NCBI RefSeq assembly: GCF_003594885.1
Contig: NZ_QZEZ01000001.1
Location: 744,001 to 808,000, forward strand
Reading direction: 5' to 3'
Origin: Vallicoccus soli
Lineage (GTDB): Bacteria; Actinomycetota; Actinomycetes; Motilibacterales; Motilibacteraceae
Length of the DNA stretch: 64,000 nucleotides
Shown: positions 8,636 through 17,242 of the stretch, piece by piece
How the letters are laid out: every line of letters starts with the position of its first letter
How positions within the stretch are numbered: position 1 is the first letter of the stretch
The notes under the pieces: model-generated
Databases searched by the model: none
The model's input: the letters and a program-made list of their open reading frames with translations, nothing else
Told to the model about the DNA's origin: nothing
Translations under genes and position numbers: made by a program

Positions 8636-9505
8636 ATGGCCGTCGACCCGCAGCACGAGCCCCAGCCCGCCGCGCCCGCGCGCGACGTCCCCCCGCGCGA
8701 GCGCCAGCGCGGGCCGGTCGTCCTGCGCCGGGGCCAGGTCGAGGAGGGCACCACCACGGACCAGCGGCTGCTGGACAGCCGCGGGCCGGCGGACTGGGTG
8801 CACACCGACCCGTGGCGCGTCCTGCGCATCCAGAGCGAGTTCGTCGAGGGCTTCGGCACGCTCGCCGAGCTCGGGCCGGCCGTGAGCGTCTTCGGCTCGG
8901 CCCGCACCCACCGGGACTCCCCGGACTACGCGCTCGGCGTCGAGGTCGGCCGGCTCATCGCCGAGGCCGGGTACGCCGTCATCACCGGCGGCGGCCCCGG
9001 CGCCATGGAGGCGGCGAACAAGGGGTGCTGCGAGGCCGGCGGCACCTCGGTGGGCCTCGGCATCGAGCTGCCCTTCGAGCAGGGCATGAACGCGTGGGTC
9101 GACCTCGGGGTCAACTTCCGCTACTTCTTCGCTCGCAAGACGATGTTCGTGAAGTACGCCCAGGGCTTCGTCGTCCTGCCGGGCGGGTTCGGCACGCTCG
9201 ACGAGCTCTTCGAGGCGCTCGTCCTCGTCCAGACCCGCAAGGTGACCCGGTTCCCGGTCGTGCTGCTCGGCACGGCGTACTGGGGCGGGCTCGTGGACTG
9301 GGTCCGCAGCACCGTGCTGCCGCACGGGATGGTGTCCGGCGCCGACCTGGACCTGCTGCACGTCACGGACGACCCCCGCGAGGCCGTACGGCTCGTCATC
9401 GGCTCGGAGGAGGAGCGCGCGGCCGAGCTGCGCGCGGCCCGCGCCAAGGCCGACGCCGACCGCGAGGCGGGCGGCTGGGACCCCACCGCGGCCGGGCGCG
9501 GCTGA
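8636..9505 (+). CDS. LOG family protein (TIGR00730 Rossmann fold; probable nucleoside monophosphate phosphoribohydrolase)
   Basis: A 289-residue protein with the family marks GGGPGAMEA (118-126) and PGGFGTLDE (182-190). LOG proteins cleave nucleoside 5'-monophosphates to base and ribose phosphate, including cytokinin riboside phosphates. An 80-residue N-terminal extension precedes the fold, as in the actinobacterial subgroup near dapE. The ATG at 8636 was preferred over a GTG 18 bases upstream because neither has a clear ribosome-binding site and family members usually begin here. Physiological substrate unknown. Confidence 0.85.
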   Translation: MAVDPQHEPQPAAPARDVPPRERQRGPVVLRRGQVEEGTTTDQRLLDSRGPADWVHTDPWRVLRIQSEFVEGFGTLAELGPAVSVFGSARTHRDSPDYALGVEVGRLIAEAGYAVITGGGPGAMEAANKGCCEAGGTSVGLGIELPFEQGMNAWVDLGVNFRYFFARKTMFVKYAQGFVVLPGGFGTLDELFEALVLVQTRKVTRFPVVLLGTAYWGGLVDWVRSTVLPHGMVSGADLDLLHVTDDPREAVRLVIGSEEERAAELRAARAKADADREAGGWDPTAAGRG

Positions 9506-9520
9506 GGGCCGGCTGGCAGC

Positions 9521-9886
9521 ATGGCGGGCGTGCCGACCTGGGTCCTGCTCCTCGTCGTCGTCGTCCTCGGGGCGGTGGCGGTGGTGGTGACCGGCCTGCG
9601 CGGGCGCGGGCCCGACCCCGCCCCCGGGCCGGACGCGCACGACGTCGCGCCGGGCCCGGCAGCGGCCGTCGCCGGCGAGGAGGGCCTCGCCGCGCTGGAG
9701 CGGGCGCGCTTCCCGGTGGTCCTGCGCGGCTACCGCCCGGACGACGTCGAGGACGTCCTCGACCGCCTCCTGGGCGAGCTGCACGAGCGCGACCGGCGCA
9801 TCGCCGAGCTCGAGGCGCTCCTCGAGGACCGCGGGGCCCGCGCCCTGCACGAGCGGGAGGAGGGGCCGTGGCGTCCTTCGACGTGA
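9521..9886 (+). CDS. DivIVA-like domain membrane protein
   Basis: A 121-residue protein with one N-terminal membrane helix (about residues 5-25), a Pro/Ala-rich linker, and a short FPVVLRGYRPDDVEDVLDRL segment resembling the start of DivIVA/Wag31 proteins, followed by a short heptad helix. DivIVA domains place proteins at curved membrane or polar growth sites. It starts 15 bases after the LOG gene and overlaps the SRPBCC gene by 19 bases, so the genes form an operon. The precise role is unknown. An in-frame GTG at 9530 is an alternative start. Confidence 0.72.
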   Translation: MAGVPTWVLLLVVVVLGAVAVVVTGLRGRGPDPAPGPDAHDVAPGPAAAVAGEEGLAALERARFPVVLRGYRPDDVEDVLDRLLGELHERDRRIAELEALLEDRGARALHEREEGPWRPST

Positions 9887-10326
9887 CGGTCGACGTCGAC
9901 GCCCCCGTGCAGCGCACGTGGGACGCGCTCACCGACTGGTCCTCGCACGGTGCGTGGATCCCCCTCACCCGCGTGCGCGTGACCTCCCAGGGCGGTCGCG
10001 GCGTCGGGGCCGGGTTCGTCGGGCGCACCGGCGTCGGCCCGCTCGCCTTCGACGACCCCATGGTCGTGCAGGAGTGGGAGCCCCCGCGCGACGGGCGCCC
10101 CGGCCGCTGCGCGGTGCGCAAGACCGGGCGGGTCGTGCTCGGCGGGGCGTCCTTCACCGTCGCGGAGCGCCCGGGCGGCTCCCGGGTGGTGTGGCACGAG
10201 GACGTCGAGGTCCCGCCCGTCGCGCTGACCCGCCGCGCCGCCCCGCTCGTCGCCGCCGGCGGGCGCGCGCTGTTCGGGCTGGCGCTGCGGCGCTTCGCCC
10301 GGCGGGTGGAGCGGGCGGCGGCGTGA
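9868..10326 (+). CDS. SRPBCC (START-like) family protein
   Basis: A 152-residue polyketide cyclase/dehydrase-like protein starting ASFDVTVDVDAP, the standard first strand of the helix-grip fold; the WDALTDWSSHGAWIPLT region is typical of actinobacterial members. Such proteins bind hydrophobic ligands, but no ligand can be named. The GTG start, after GGGAGGAGGGG, lies inside the end of the DivIVA-like gene, and the stop overlaps tag in GTGA, so expression is probably coupled to both. Similar genes stand beside tag in other actinobacteria. Confidence 0.8.
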   Translation: MASFDVTVDVDAPVQRTWDALTDWSSHGAWIPLTRVRVTSQGGRGVGAGFVGRTGVGPLAFDDPMVVQEWEPPRDGRPGRCAVRKTGRVVLGGASFTVAERPGGSRVVWHEDVEVPPVALTRRAAPLVAAGGRALFGLALRRFARRVERAAA

Positions 10327-10895
10327 GCGGGCCGGTCGTCGGGGCCGACGGGCGGGCGCGCTGCCCCTGGGCCGCGGGGGAGCTCTACGAGCGCTACCAC
10401 GACGAGGAGTGGGGCCGGCCGGTCCACGGCACCGCGCCGCTCTTCGAGCGGCTGACCCTCGAGGCCTTCCAGTCGGGCCTGTCCTGGATCACCGTCCTGC
10501 GCAAGCGCCCCGCCTTCCGCGCGGCCTTCGCCGGGTTCGCGCCGGAGGTCGTGGCGGCGTACGGGCCCGAGGACGTCGAGCGCCTCCTCGGCGACGCCGG
10601 CATCGTGCGCAACCGGGCCAAGGTCGAGGCGACCGTCGCGAACGCGCGGGCCGTGCTCGCGCTCGACGTGCCCCTCGACGCGCTGCTGTGGTCCTACGCC
10701 CCCGACCCGCCGCCGCCGGCGCCGCGGACCACCGCCGACGTCGCCGCGACGAGCCCGGCCTCGACCGCGATGGCCCGCGACCTGCGGGCGCGCGGCTTCC
10801 GCTTCGTCGGGCCGACCACGTGCCACGCGCTCATGCAGGCCACCGGCATGGTGGACGAGCACCTCGCCGGCTGCTGGCGCCGCTCCTCGACGTGA
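10323..10895 (+). CDS. tag: DNA-3-methyladenine glycosylase I
   Basis: A 190-residue Tag-family base-excision repair enzyme that removes 3-methyladenine from alkylated DNA. Diagnostic segments are RCPWA near the start, YHDEEWGRPV, LEAFQSGLSWITVLRKR and RFVGPTTCHALMQA. The N-terminal cysteine, the HDEEWG segment and a late zinc-type cysteine/histidine set are retained. The start overlaps the preceding stop by four bases. It is the last gene of the LOG-DivIVA-SRPBCC-tag operon. Confidence 0.93.
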   Translation: MSGPVVGADGRARCPWAAGELYERYHDEEWGRPVHGTAPLFERLTLEAFQSGLSWITVLRKRPAFRAAFAGFAPEVVAAYGPEDVERLLGDAGIVRNRAKVEATVANARAVLALDVPLDALLWSYAPDPPPPAPRTTADVAATSPASTAMARDLRARGFRFVGPTTCHALMQATGMVDEHLAGCWRRSST

Positions 10896-11048
10896 CCGGA
10901 GCGTCACGCGAGGTGCCGGGCGGCGCGCCGGGCGCGCCCGTACGGGTGACGGTGGTCCGACCCCTGCCGCTCATGCGGGATGATGGTGCCCATCACACCA
11001 ACCGTGTGGCCGCGGCGGGCGCCGCGGTGCGCGACGAGAGGAGCGAGC

Positions 11049-11216
11049 ATGGCGGCTATGAAGCCGCGGACGGGCGACGGCCCGCTCGAGGTGACCAAGG
11101 AGGGCCGCGGCATCGTCATGCGCGTGCCCCTCGAGGGCGGTGGCCGCCTGGTGGTCGAGCTGTCGGCCGACGAGGCCAACGCGCTCGGCGACGCCCTCAA
11201 GGACGTCGCGGGCTGA
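11049..11216 (+). CDS. DUF3117 protein
   Basis: A 55-residue protein, nearly all of which matches the small, highly conserved actinobacterial DUF3117 family (MAAMKPRTGDGPLEV..., ending ALGDALKDVAG). It is preceded by GAGAGGAGCGAGC. Its own 153-base upstream gap suggests a separate promoter. The function is unknown; Mycobacterium has a homologue beside tag, and the same order is kept here. Confidence 0.93.
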   Translation: MAAMKPRTGDGPLEVTKEGRGIVMRVPLEGGGRLVVELSADEANALGDALKDVAG

Positions 11217-11274
11217 GCCCGCGCCGCACCGTCCCCGCACCCGGCCCGCTCGGGCCCGTCGGGGACGACGCGCC

Positions 11275-11321
11275 ACGACCCCGGTCGCGACCGCCCGCCA
11301 GGGCGGGGCGGCCGGGGTCGT
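11275..11321 (+). terminator. Hairpin terminator after the DUF3117 gene
   Basis: A 10-base perfect inverted repeat (11275-11284 with 11312-11321) encloses further GC-rich pairing, 59 bases downstream of the DUF3117 stop. No T run follows. The remaining bases up to 11469 are GC-rich and carry no convincing gene; they probably hold the pepA promoter. Confidence 0.55.
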
Positions 11322-11469
11322 AGCGTGTCACCCCGCAGGAGCTCCCCGGCGCCGCGCCCGAGCACGCCGTGCACCCCGTGCACCCCGTGCCCCCGGAGCG
11401 GCCCCGGCGCCCCTGCCCAGCCCGGGACCGGCCGCCGCCGGTCACCCGCACGCGAGGACAGGAGCCGCC

Positions 11470-13098
11470 GTGCCGCGCAGCGCGACGACCGAGCGCACCA
11501 CCGCAGCCGACGCCGCCCCCCGCCGGCGGCGCGCCCGCACGACGGGCACCGGCGCCGTGGCCACCCCGCTGCCCGCCCTCGAGGCGCGCGACGGCGGGCT
11601 CGACGCCCTCCTCGGGCAGGGCGACGCCGACGCGGTCGTGGTGTGGCTGCGGCCCGGCGACGACGGTCCCGTCCTCGACCCGGCCGCCGCTGGCGTCGGC
11701 GAGGCGCTCGGCGTGGACCTCGCCGACGAGGCGGCGCGCGCCGGCGCCCGGGGCTCCGAGGCCGAGGTCAATGCCGTACCGGTGCGCGCCGAGGGCGTCG
11801 CCGTCGAGGTCGTGCTGCTGGCCGGCGCGGGCGACGGCACGCCGCGCGCCCTGCGCCGCGCCGGCGCCGCCCTGGCGCGGCGGGCCCGCGGCCGGCGCGC
11901 GCTCGCGGCCGCCCTGCCGGAGGCCGTCGAGGGGCCGCGCGACGAGGCGGCCCGGGCCCTCGGCGAGGGGCTCGCCCTCGCCGCGTACGCCTTCCCCCGC
12001 CGCGGCACCACGCCGCCGCAGCCCGGCGCGCAGGGGGGCGCGCTGGGCCGGCTGCTCCTCGTCGAGCGCGGCGCCGCGGAGCCGCTGCGCCGGGCCGCCG
12101 CGACGGCCCGCGCGGTCGCCACCGCCCGCGACCTCGCCAACACCCCCGCCGACGTCGAGGACCCCGCGTGGCTCGCCGCGCGCGCCGGCGAGCTGCTCGA
12201 GGGGGCGGGGGTCGCCCTGCGGGTCCGCGACGAGGCCGAGCTCGCCGAGGAGGGCTTCGGCGGGGTCCTCGCGGTGGGCGCCGGCAGCGCCCGGCCGCCG
12301 CGCCTGCTCGAGATGGCGTACGAGCCCGAGGGTGCCGGGCGGCGCACCCCGCACGTCGTGCTCGTGGGCAAGGGCATCACGTTCGACTCCGGCGGCCTGT
12401 CGCTCAAGCCGCGCGAGGCGATGGTGCCGATGAAGACCGACATGGCCGCCGGCGGCGCGGTCGTCGCCGTGATGACCGCGCTCGCGGAGCTCGGCGTCAC
12501 GGCCCGGGTCACCGCGCTCGTGCCCGCCGCGGAGAACCTGCCCGGCGCCTCGGCCATGCGCCCGGGGGACGTCGTCACGCACTACGGCGGGCGCACCGTC
12601 GAGGTGCTCAACACCGACGCCGAGGGCCGGCTCGTGCTCGCCGACGCCCTGGCCTACGCCGACGCGGTGCTCGACCCCGACGTGGTCGTCGACATCGCCA
12701 CGCTCACCGGTGCCGCGTCGCTCGGGCTGGGCAGGCGCCACGGCGCGCTCTACTCCGGCGACGACGACCTCGCGGCCGCCCTCGTCGCGGCCGGCGTCGC
12801 GAGCGGCGACGCCCTGTGGCGCATGCCGCTCGTCGAGGACTACCGCCGCGCCATGGACTCGCCGGTGGCCGACCTGTCGAACATCAGCCGGGACAGCACC
12901 GTCAGCGGCGGCTCGATCACCGCCGCGCTCTTCCTGCGCGAGTTCGCGGGCGGGCGCCGCTGGGCCCACCTCGACGTGGCCGGGCCCGCCCGCGCCGACG
13001 GCGACGAGCACGAGGTGACCAAGGGCGGCACCGGCTTCGGCACCCGCGTGCTGCTGCGCTGGCTCGAGGGCCTCGGCGGGGGCCGGCGCCGGCGCTGA
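11470..13098 (+). CDS. pepA: Leucyl aminopeptidase (M17)
   Basis: A 542-residue cytosolic dizinc aminopeptidase that removes N-terminal residues from peptides. The catalytic C-terminal domain is complete: GKGITFDSGG, MKTDMAAG and the signature NTDAEGRLVL carry the metal and bicarbonate-site residues. The N-terminal domain is more variable and begins with a basic, Ala/Arg-rich stretch. The GTG at 11470 has GGAG nine bases upstream. It converges with the O-methyltransferase gene across a short hairpin-containing gap. Confidence 0.93.
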   Translation: MPRSATTERTTAADAAPRRRRARTTGTGAVATPLPALEARDGGLDALLGQGDADAVVVWLRPGDDGPVLDPAAAGVGEALGVDLADEAARAGARGSEAEVNAVPVRAEGVAVEVVLLAGAGDGTPRALRRAGAALARRARGRRALAAALPEAVEGPRDEAARALGEGLALAAYAFPRRGTTPPQPGAQGGALGRLLLVERGAAEPLRRAAATARAVATARDLANTPADVEDPAWLAARAGELLEGAGVALRVRDEAELAEEGFGGVLAVGAGSARPPRLLEMAYEPEGAGRRTPHVVLVGKGITFDSGGLSLKPREAMVPMKTDMAAGGAVVAVMTALAELGVTARVTALVPAAENLPGASAMRPGDVVTHYGGRTVEVLNTDAEGRLVLADALAYADAVLDPDVVVDIATLTGAASLGLGRRHGALYSGDDDLAAALVAAGVASGDALWRMPLVEDYRRAMDSPVADLSNISRDSTVSGGSITAALFLREFAGGRRWAHLDVAGPARADGDEHEVTKGGTGFGTRVLLRWLEGLGGGRRRR

Positions 13099-13111
13099 GG
13101 CGGGCGGCCCT

Positions 13112-13133
13112 GCGCCGTCAGCCGGGACGGCGC
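13112..13133. terminator. Bidirectional hairpin between pepA and the O-methyltransferase gene
   Basis: An 8-base perfect stem (13112-13119 with 13126-13133) with a 6-base loop sits between two convergent stops and could end transcription from either side. Confidence 0.5.
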
Positions 13134-13171
13134 CTCGGCCCCGTCCCGGCCCCGACCCGGCCGGCGCCGGG

Positions 13172-13819
13172 TCAGCGGCGCTTGACCGCGCAGAGCAGGC
13201 CGTCGCCCACGGGCAGCAGGGCCGGGACGAGCCGCTCGTCGTCGCGCACGGCCTTGCCGAACTCCCGGATCGCGACCGTCGCCGCGTCGCGCTGGGCGGG
13301 GTCGGCGACCCGGTCGTGCCACAGCGCGTTGTCCATGCAGAAGACGCCGCCGGGGCGCAGCAGGCGCAGGGCCTCGGCGAGGTACGCCTCGAGGTCCTGC
13401 TTGTCCGCGTCGACGAGGACCAGGTCGTAGTGCCCGTCGGTGAGGCGCGGCAGGACGTCGAGCGCGCGCCCGGAGATGAGGCGCGCGCGGTTGGCGGGGA
13501 TGCCCTCGGCGGCGAAGGCCTCGCGCGCCGCCCGCTGGTGCTCGGGCTCGACGTCGATCGTCGTGAGCACGCCCTCGGGGTGCATGCCCCGCAGCAGCCA
13601 CGTGCCGGAGACGCCGGTGCCGGTGCCGACCTCGACCACGTTGCGGGCGTCGATCGCGGCGGCGAGCAGGCGCAGCGCGGCGCCGCCGCCCGGGCCGACC
13701 GGGGTGCAGCCGAGCTCGGCCGCGCGGGCGCGGGCGTCGGTGAGGACGGCGTCCTCGGCGACGAGCTCCTCGGCGTACTGGCGCGATGCCTGCTGGGCGG
13801 CCTGCTGGGCGCTGGCGAT
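13172..13819 (-). CDS. O-methyltransferase (class I, SAM-dependent, COMT-like)
   Basis: About 215 residues. The SAM-binding motif VVEVGTGTG lies near residues 61-69, and the metal-binding VLVDADKQD and MDNALWHD segments are present, as in small cation-dependent O-methyltransferases such as the one next to sigE in Mycobacterium. The substrate is unknown. No ATG, GTG or TTG fits the N-terminus; the only start close to the family's normal beginning is an ATC at 13819-13817, five bases after GAGGAGG, so the start is provisional (see findings). It diverges from sigE. Confidence 0.82.
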   Translation of the reverse strand: MASAQQAAQQASRQYAEELVAEDAVLTDARARAAELGCTPVGPGGGAALRLLAAAIDARNVVEVGTGTGVSGTWLLRGMHPEGVLTTIDVEPEHQRAAREAFAAEGIPANRARLISGRALDVLPRLTDGHYDLVLVDADKQDLEAYLAEALRLLRPGGVFCMDNALWHDRVADPAQRDAATVAIREFGKAVRDDERLVPALLPVGDGLLCAVKRR

Positions 13820-13962
13820 GACTGCCTCCTCGACGACGTCCCCCGGTCGCTGCGCCCGGCGCGCGCGGCGCCCGGGCAGCCGGGGCCCGCCGCCGAGGAT
13901 AGTGCCCGCCGGAACCGGGCCCGGGCGCCGGGCGTTGCGGGGGTGCGGGGGCGCGACCGCGT

Positions 13963-13982
13963 CCCTGAGAAGACCCTGAGAA
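13963..13982 (+). promoter_or_regulatory. Direct repeat upstream of sigE (candidate response-regulator site)
   Basis: The nonamer CCCTGAGAA occurs twice with an 11-base period (13963-13971 and 13974-13982), 40 bases upstream of the sigE start. Head-to-tail repeats one helical turn apart are the usual binding pattern of OmpR-family regulators, and mycobacterial sigE is controlled by such a regulator (MprA). The repeat is seen; its role is inferred. Confidence 0.4.
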
Positions 13983-14022
13983 TGGCGCCCGGCGCTCGCC
14001 GGGGCCCGACGAGTGGGGGACG

Positions 14023-14787
14023 ATGGACGGGACCGCGCTGCTCGAACCCGGGGAGGTCGCCGTGACCGCCAGGCCTGGCACCACCGCACCCGAGCACGCC
14101 CCCGCGGCCGCCGCCGCGCCCGCCGCGCCGGCCGCGCCCGCCGCGCCCGCCGCGCCCCTGCCGGCCGGGGACCTCCCGGGCGGGGACCTCCCCGGCGAGG
14201 ACGAGGTCCGCGCCGCCGCCGAGGCCGCGCCGGAGTGGGTGCCGCCGTCCTGGGAGGACGTGGTCCGCACCCACTCGGCGCGGGTCTACCGGCTGGCGTA
14301 CCGGCTCACCGGCAACCAGCACGACGCCGAGGACCTCACCCAGGAGGTCTTCGTCCGGGTCTTCCGGTCCCTGTCGAGCTACACCCCCGGCACCTTCGAG
14401 GGCTGGCTGCACCGCATCACCACGAACCTCTTCCTCGACCAGGTGCGCCGCAAGCAGCGCATCCGCTTCGACGCCCTCGCCGACGACGCCGCGGACCGGC
14501 TCGCCGGGCGCGAGCCGACCCCGGCGCAGTGGTACGACGACCGCACCCTCGACGGCGACGTCCAGGCCGCGCTCGACGCGCTGCCGCCGGACTTCCGGGC
14601 CGCCGTCGTGCTCTGCGACGTCGAGGGGCTCTCGTACGAGGAGATCTCCGCGACCCTCGGCGTCAAGCTCGGCACCGTCCGCAGCCGCATCCACCGCGGC
14701 CGCGCGCAGCTGCGCGCGGCGCTCGAGCACCGGGCGCCCCGCCGCGCGGCCGAGGGGGCGCCCGAGGGCGCGGAGAGCGGGCGATGA
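14023..14787 (+). CDS. sigE: ECF RNA polymerase sigma factor SigE
   Basis: A 254-residue extracytoplasmic-function sigma factor. Region 2 (about 82-148, with [17 protein letters not shown]) and region 4 (about 185-240, with [25 protein letters not shown]) are complete. The first 70 residues are an Ala/Pro-rich, low-complexity extension. It directs RNA polymerase to envelope-stress promoters. A GTG at 14062 with GGGGAGG upstream is an alternative start that would drop 13 residues. The anti-sigma gene overlaps by ATGA, and htrA and tatB follow as in Mycobacterium. Confidence 0.92.
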   Translation: MDGTALLEPGEVAVTARPGTTAPEHAPAAAAAPAAPAAPAAPAAPLPAGDLPGGDLPGEDEVRAAAEAAPEWVPPSWEDVVRTHSARVYRLAYRLTGNQHDAEDLTQEVFVRVFRSLSSYTPGTFEGWLHRITTNLFLDQVRRKQRIRFDALADDAADRLAGREPTPAQWYDDRTLDGDVQAALDALPPDFRAAVVLCDVEGLSYEEISATLGVKLGTVRSRIHRGRAQLRAALEHRAPRRAAEGAPEGAESGR

Positions 14788-15563
14788 CCGGCGCACGCAC
14801 CCCGCGCGGGCCCCACCTGGGTCCGCGGGTGTCCGCGCTCGTCGACGGGGAGCTGGGCCACGACGACCGGGACCGCTGCCTGGCCCACGCCGCCGAGTGC
14901 CCGCCGTGCCTGGCCGCCCTCGACGCCGAGCGCCGGGCCAAGGCCGCCGTGGCCCGCCTGGGCGCCGGCGCCGAGGACCGGGACGGTGCGGCCGCCGGGC
15001 TCCCGCCGGGGCTCGCCGCGCGGCTGCTGGCCATCGCGGACCCGCCGCCGGCAGCTCCCCCGGGCCCGCCCGCGGGCGCCGGCGCGGGCCTGGCCGGTGG
15101 TCCCCGCGGTGCCACCCGCCCCGGCCGCGGCCCCCAGCGCGAGGCGCGCCCCGGCGGGCGCGCCGACGCGACCGGCCCCGGCCGCCCCGGCGGCGCGCGC
15201 GAGCGCTCGCCGCTGCGCCGGGTGTCGGCCACCGCCGGCGGCCTCGTCGTGGCCGCCTCCGCGACCCTCGGGGTCGCGCTGCTCGTCGGCGGCGGTGCCG
15301 GCGGGGTCGGCGGGGGTGCCGCCCGCCCGCCCGTCGCGGCGCTGACCGGCTCCGCGCCGAGCGCGAGCGAGGTCGTCGAGCGGCCCCGCGCGCGCACCTC
15401 GCAGGTCGCCCTCGGCCGGCGCTGCTCCGGCGTGCCCGGCGGCGTCCCCGTGGCCCCCGCGGGGCTGCCCGAGTGCGTGCAGCGCCCGGCGGCGCCGGGC
15501 TGGTACGCCGCGTCGACCCGCGCGCTGCCCCTGCGCACCGCCTCGGCGGTCCTCGCCCCCTGA
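14784..15563 (+). CDS. rseA: Anti-sigma factor with zinc-binding ZAS motif (RseA-like)
   Basis: A 259-residue membrane anti-sigma factor, the likely inhibitor of the upstream SigE. The zinc-binding anti-sigma motif H35-x3-C39-x2-C42 is present near the N-terminus. A long Pro/Ala/Gly linker leads to one membrane helix (about 150-175) and an extracytoplasmic tail with a pair of cysteines. The ATG start overlaps the sigE stop, which favours equal synthesis. Release would occur by redox change at the ZAS site or by proteolysis. Confidence 0.87.
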   Translation: MTGARTPRGPHLGPRVSALVDGELGHDDRDRCLAHAAECPPCLAALDAERRAKAAVARLGAGAEDRDGAAAGLPPGLAARLLAIADPPPAAPPGPPAGAGAGLAGGPRGATRPGRGPQREARPGGRADATGPGRPGGARERSPLRRVSATAGGLVVAASATLGVALLVGGGAGGVGGGAARPPVAALTGSAPSASEVVERPRARTSQVALGRRCSGVPGGVPVAPAGLPECVQRPAAPGWYAASTRALPLRTASAVLAP

Positions 15564-15647
15564 CGGCCGCGGCGCCCGCGGGCGCGGACGGGTGCACCGG
15601 CGCCGCGCGGGGGAGGATGGACCGGTGGTCGACGGGCGGGAGGCGGC

Positions 15648-17093
15648 GTGAGCAGCACGGGCGGTGCGGGGACCGGTGGCACCGGGGCCGACTGGTGGGA
15701 GCGCCCTGCCGGCGCGAGCGGCTCCAGCGCCTGGGACGCCCCCGGCCCCGGCGGCGTCCCCGGGACCGGTGGCGCCGGAGGCGCCGGTGGTGACGCGTAC
15801 GGCGCCCCGGCCGCGCCCGGCGGTGGTGCGCACGGCGCCCCCCAGCGCGCCCCGGACCCCTGGGCCGGGCCGCAGGGCGGCTGGGCCGACGACCCGTTCG
15901 GCCCGAGCCCGTACAGCGCCCCCGGCACGTCCCCCGGCGCGCCCGCCGCGGCCTGGGGCGACCCCTTCGGGGGCACGGGCGGCGGCTACCCGCCGCCGGC
16001 CCCGCCCCGGCCGGTGCGCCGGCTCGGCGCGGGCGCCGCGCTCGCCCTGGCGCTGCTGGCCGGCGTCGTCGGCGGGGGCGTCGGCGGCACCGTGGGCTAC
16101 CTCGCCGCGGACCGCCAGGAGGGGTCCGTCCTCGACGGCGACGCGCGGCTCGGGCCCAGCGCGACGCGCTCGAGCGAGCGCCCCCCGGAGAGCGTCGCCG
16201 GCGTGGCCGCGCGGCTGCTGCCCTCGGTGGTGTCCATCGCGGTGGAGGGCACGAGCAGCGCGGGCACCGGCTCGGGCTTCGTGCTGCGCGAGGACGGCTA
16301 CGTGCTCACCAACAACCACGTCGTCGCGGCCGGCGCCTCCGGCGGCGAGATCACGGTGAGCTTCGACGACGGCTCGGAGCGGCCGGCGCGCATCGTGGGG
16401 CGCGACCCCAACTACGACCTCGCGGTCATCAAGGTCGAGGCGCGCGACCTGCCGGTCGCGGCGCTCGCCGACAGCGACGACGTCGTCGTGGGCGACCCGG
16501 TCATCGCGGTCGGCAGCCCGCTCGGGCTCTCCGGGACGGTCACCACGGGCATCGTCAGCGCCCTCGACCGGCCGGTGACCGCCGGCGAGAGCAGCGGCTC
16601 GGAGGCCGCCTTCATCAACGCGATCCAGACCGACGCCGCGATCAACCCCGGCAACTCCGGCGGCCCGCTCGTCGACGCCACCGGGCGCGTCATCGGCGTG
16701 AACTCGGCCATCGCCACGACGAGCTCCGGGCTGGGCGGGCAGAGCGGGTCCATCGGCCTCGGGTTCGCCATCCCCATGAACCAGGCCAAGCGGACGGCCG
16801 AGCAGCTCATCGAGACCGGGCGGGCGACGTACCCGATCATCGGCGCCGTGCTCGACGGGCGCTTCGGCGGCGAGGGGGCGCGGGTGCGCGAGCTGACCGC
16901 GGGCGGTCCGGCGGACAGCGCGGGGCTGCGCGAGGGCGACGTCGTGACCTCCATCGACGGGCGTCGGGTCGACGACTCCTCCGAGCTCATCGTGGCGATC
17001 CGGGCCCTCGAGCCCGGCGACCGCGTCGAGCTCACCGTCGAGCGCGGCGGGGACGAGCAGGTGCTCCAGGTCGAGCTGGGGGAGTCCGACTAG
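15648..17093 (+). CDS. htrA: HtrA/DegP-like membrane-anchored serine protease
   Basis: A 481-residue protease. A 120-residue Gly/Pro-rich cytoplasmic tail precedes one membrane helix (about 127-152). The trypsin-like domain has H224 (TNNHVV), D257 (NYDLAV) and S337 (GNSGGP), and a C-terminal PDZ domain begins near 400. It should degrade or refold damaged proteins outside the membrane. The GTG start follows CGGGAGGCGGC. Its place after sigE and the anti-sigma gene fits an envelope-stress operon. Confidence 0.93.
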   Translation: MSSTGGAGTGGTGADWWERPAGASGSSAWDAPGPGGVPGTGGAGGAGGDAYGAPAAPGGGAHGAPQRAPDPWAGPQGGWADDPFGPSPYSAPGTSPGAPAAAWGDPFGGTGGGYPPPAPPRPVRRLGAGAALALALLAGVVGGGVGGTVGYLAADRQEGSVLDGDARLGPSATRSSERPPESVAGVAARLLPSVVSIAVEGTSSAGTGSGFVLREDGYVLTNNHVVAAGASGGEITVSFDDGSERPARIVGRDPNYDLAVIKVEARDLPVAALADSDDVVVGDPVIAVGSPLGLSGTVTTGIVSALDRPVTAGESSGSEAAFINAIQTDAAINPGNSGGPLVDATGRVIGVNSAIATTSSGLGGQSGSIGLGFAIPMNQAKRTAEQLIETGRATYPIIGAVLDGRFGGEGARVRELTAGGPADSAGLREGDVVTSIDGRRVDDSSELIVAIRALEPGDRVELTVERGGDEQVLQVELGESD

Positions 17094-17119
17094 GGGAGGG
17101 GGCCCAGCGGGCCACCGGT

Positions 17120-17164
17120 CCAGCAGGTCCAGCAGGTCCAGCAGGTCCAGCAGGTCCAGCAGGG
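17120..17164. repeat. Nine-base tandem repeat between htrA and tatB
   Basis: Five head-to-tail copies of CCAGCAGGT, the last ending in G, begin 27 bases after the htrA stop. The repeat lies outside any supported gene, so its length could vary between strains and change htrA-tatB spacing or message stability. Confidence 0.9.
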
Positions 17165-17242
17165 CCGCGCGCGGGCGGCGCGCGGGCCGGGCCCGGCGGT
17201 TAGGCTGGCCCCGTCCGTGCGGCACGAGGAGTGCGAGGAGCC

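Noticed and set aside
17100-17225. Minus-strand frame with Leu-Leu-Asp repeats over the nine-base array
   Set aside because: It is only the translation of the tandem repeat with no start signal, and it runs into shadow frames of sigE and htrA.
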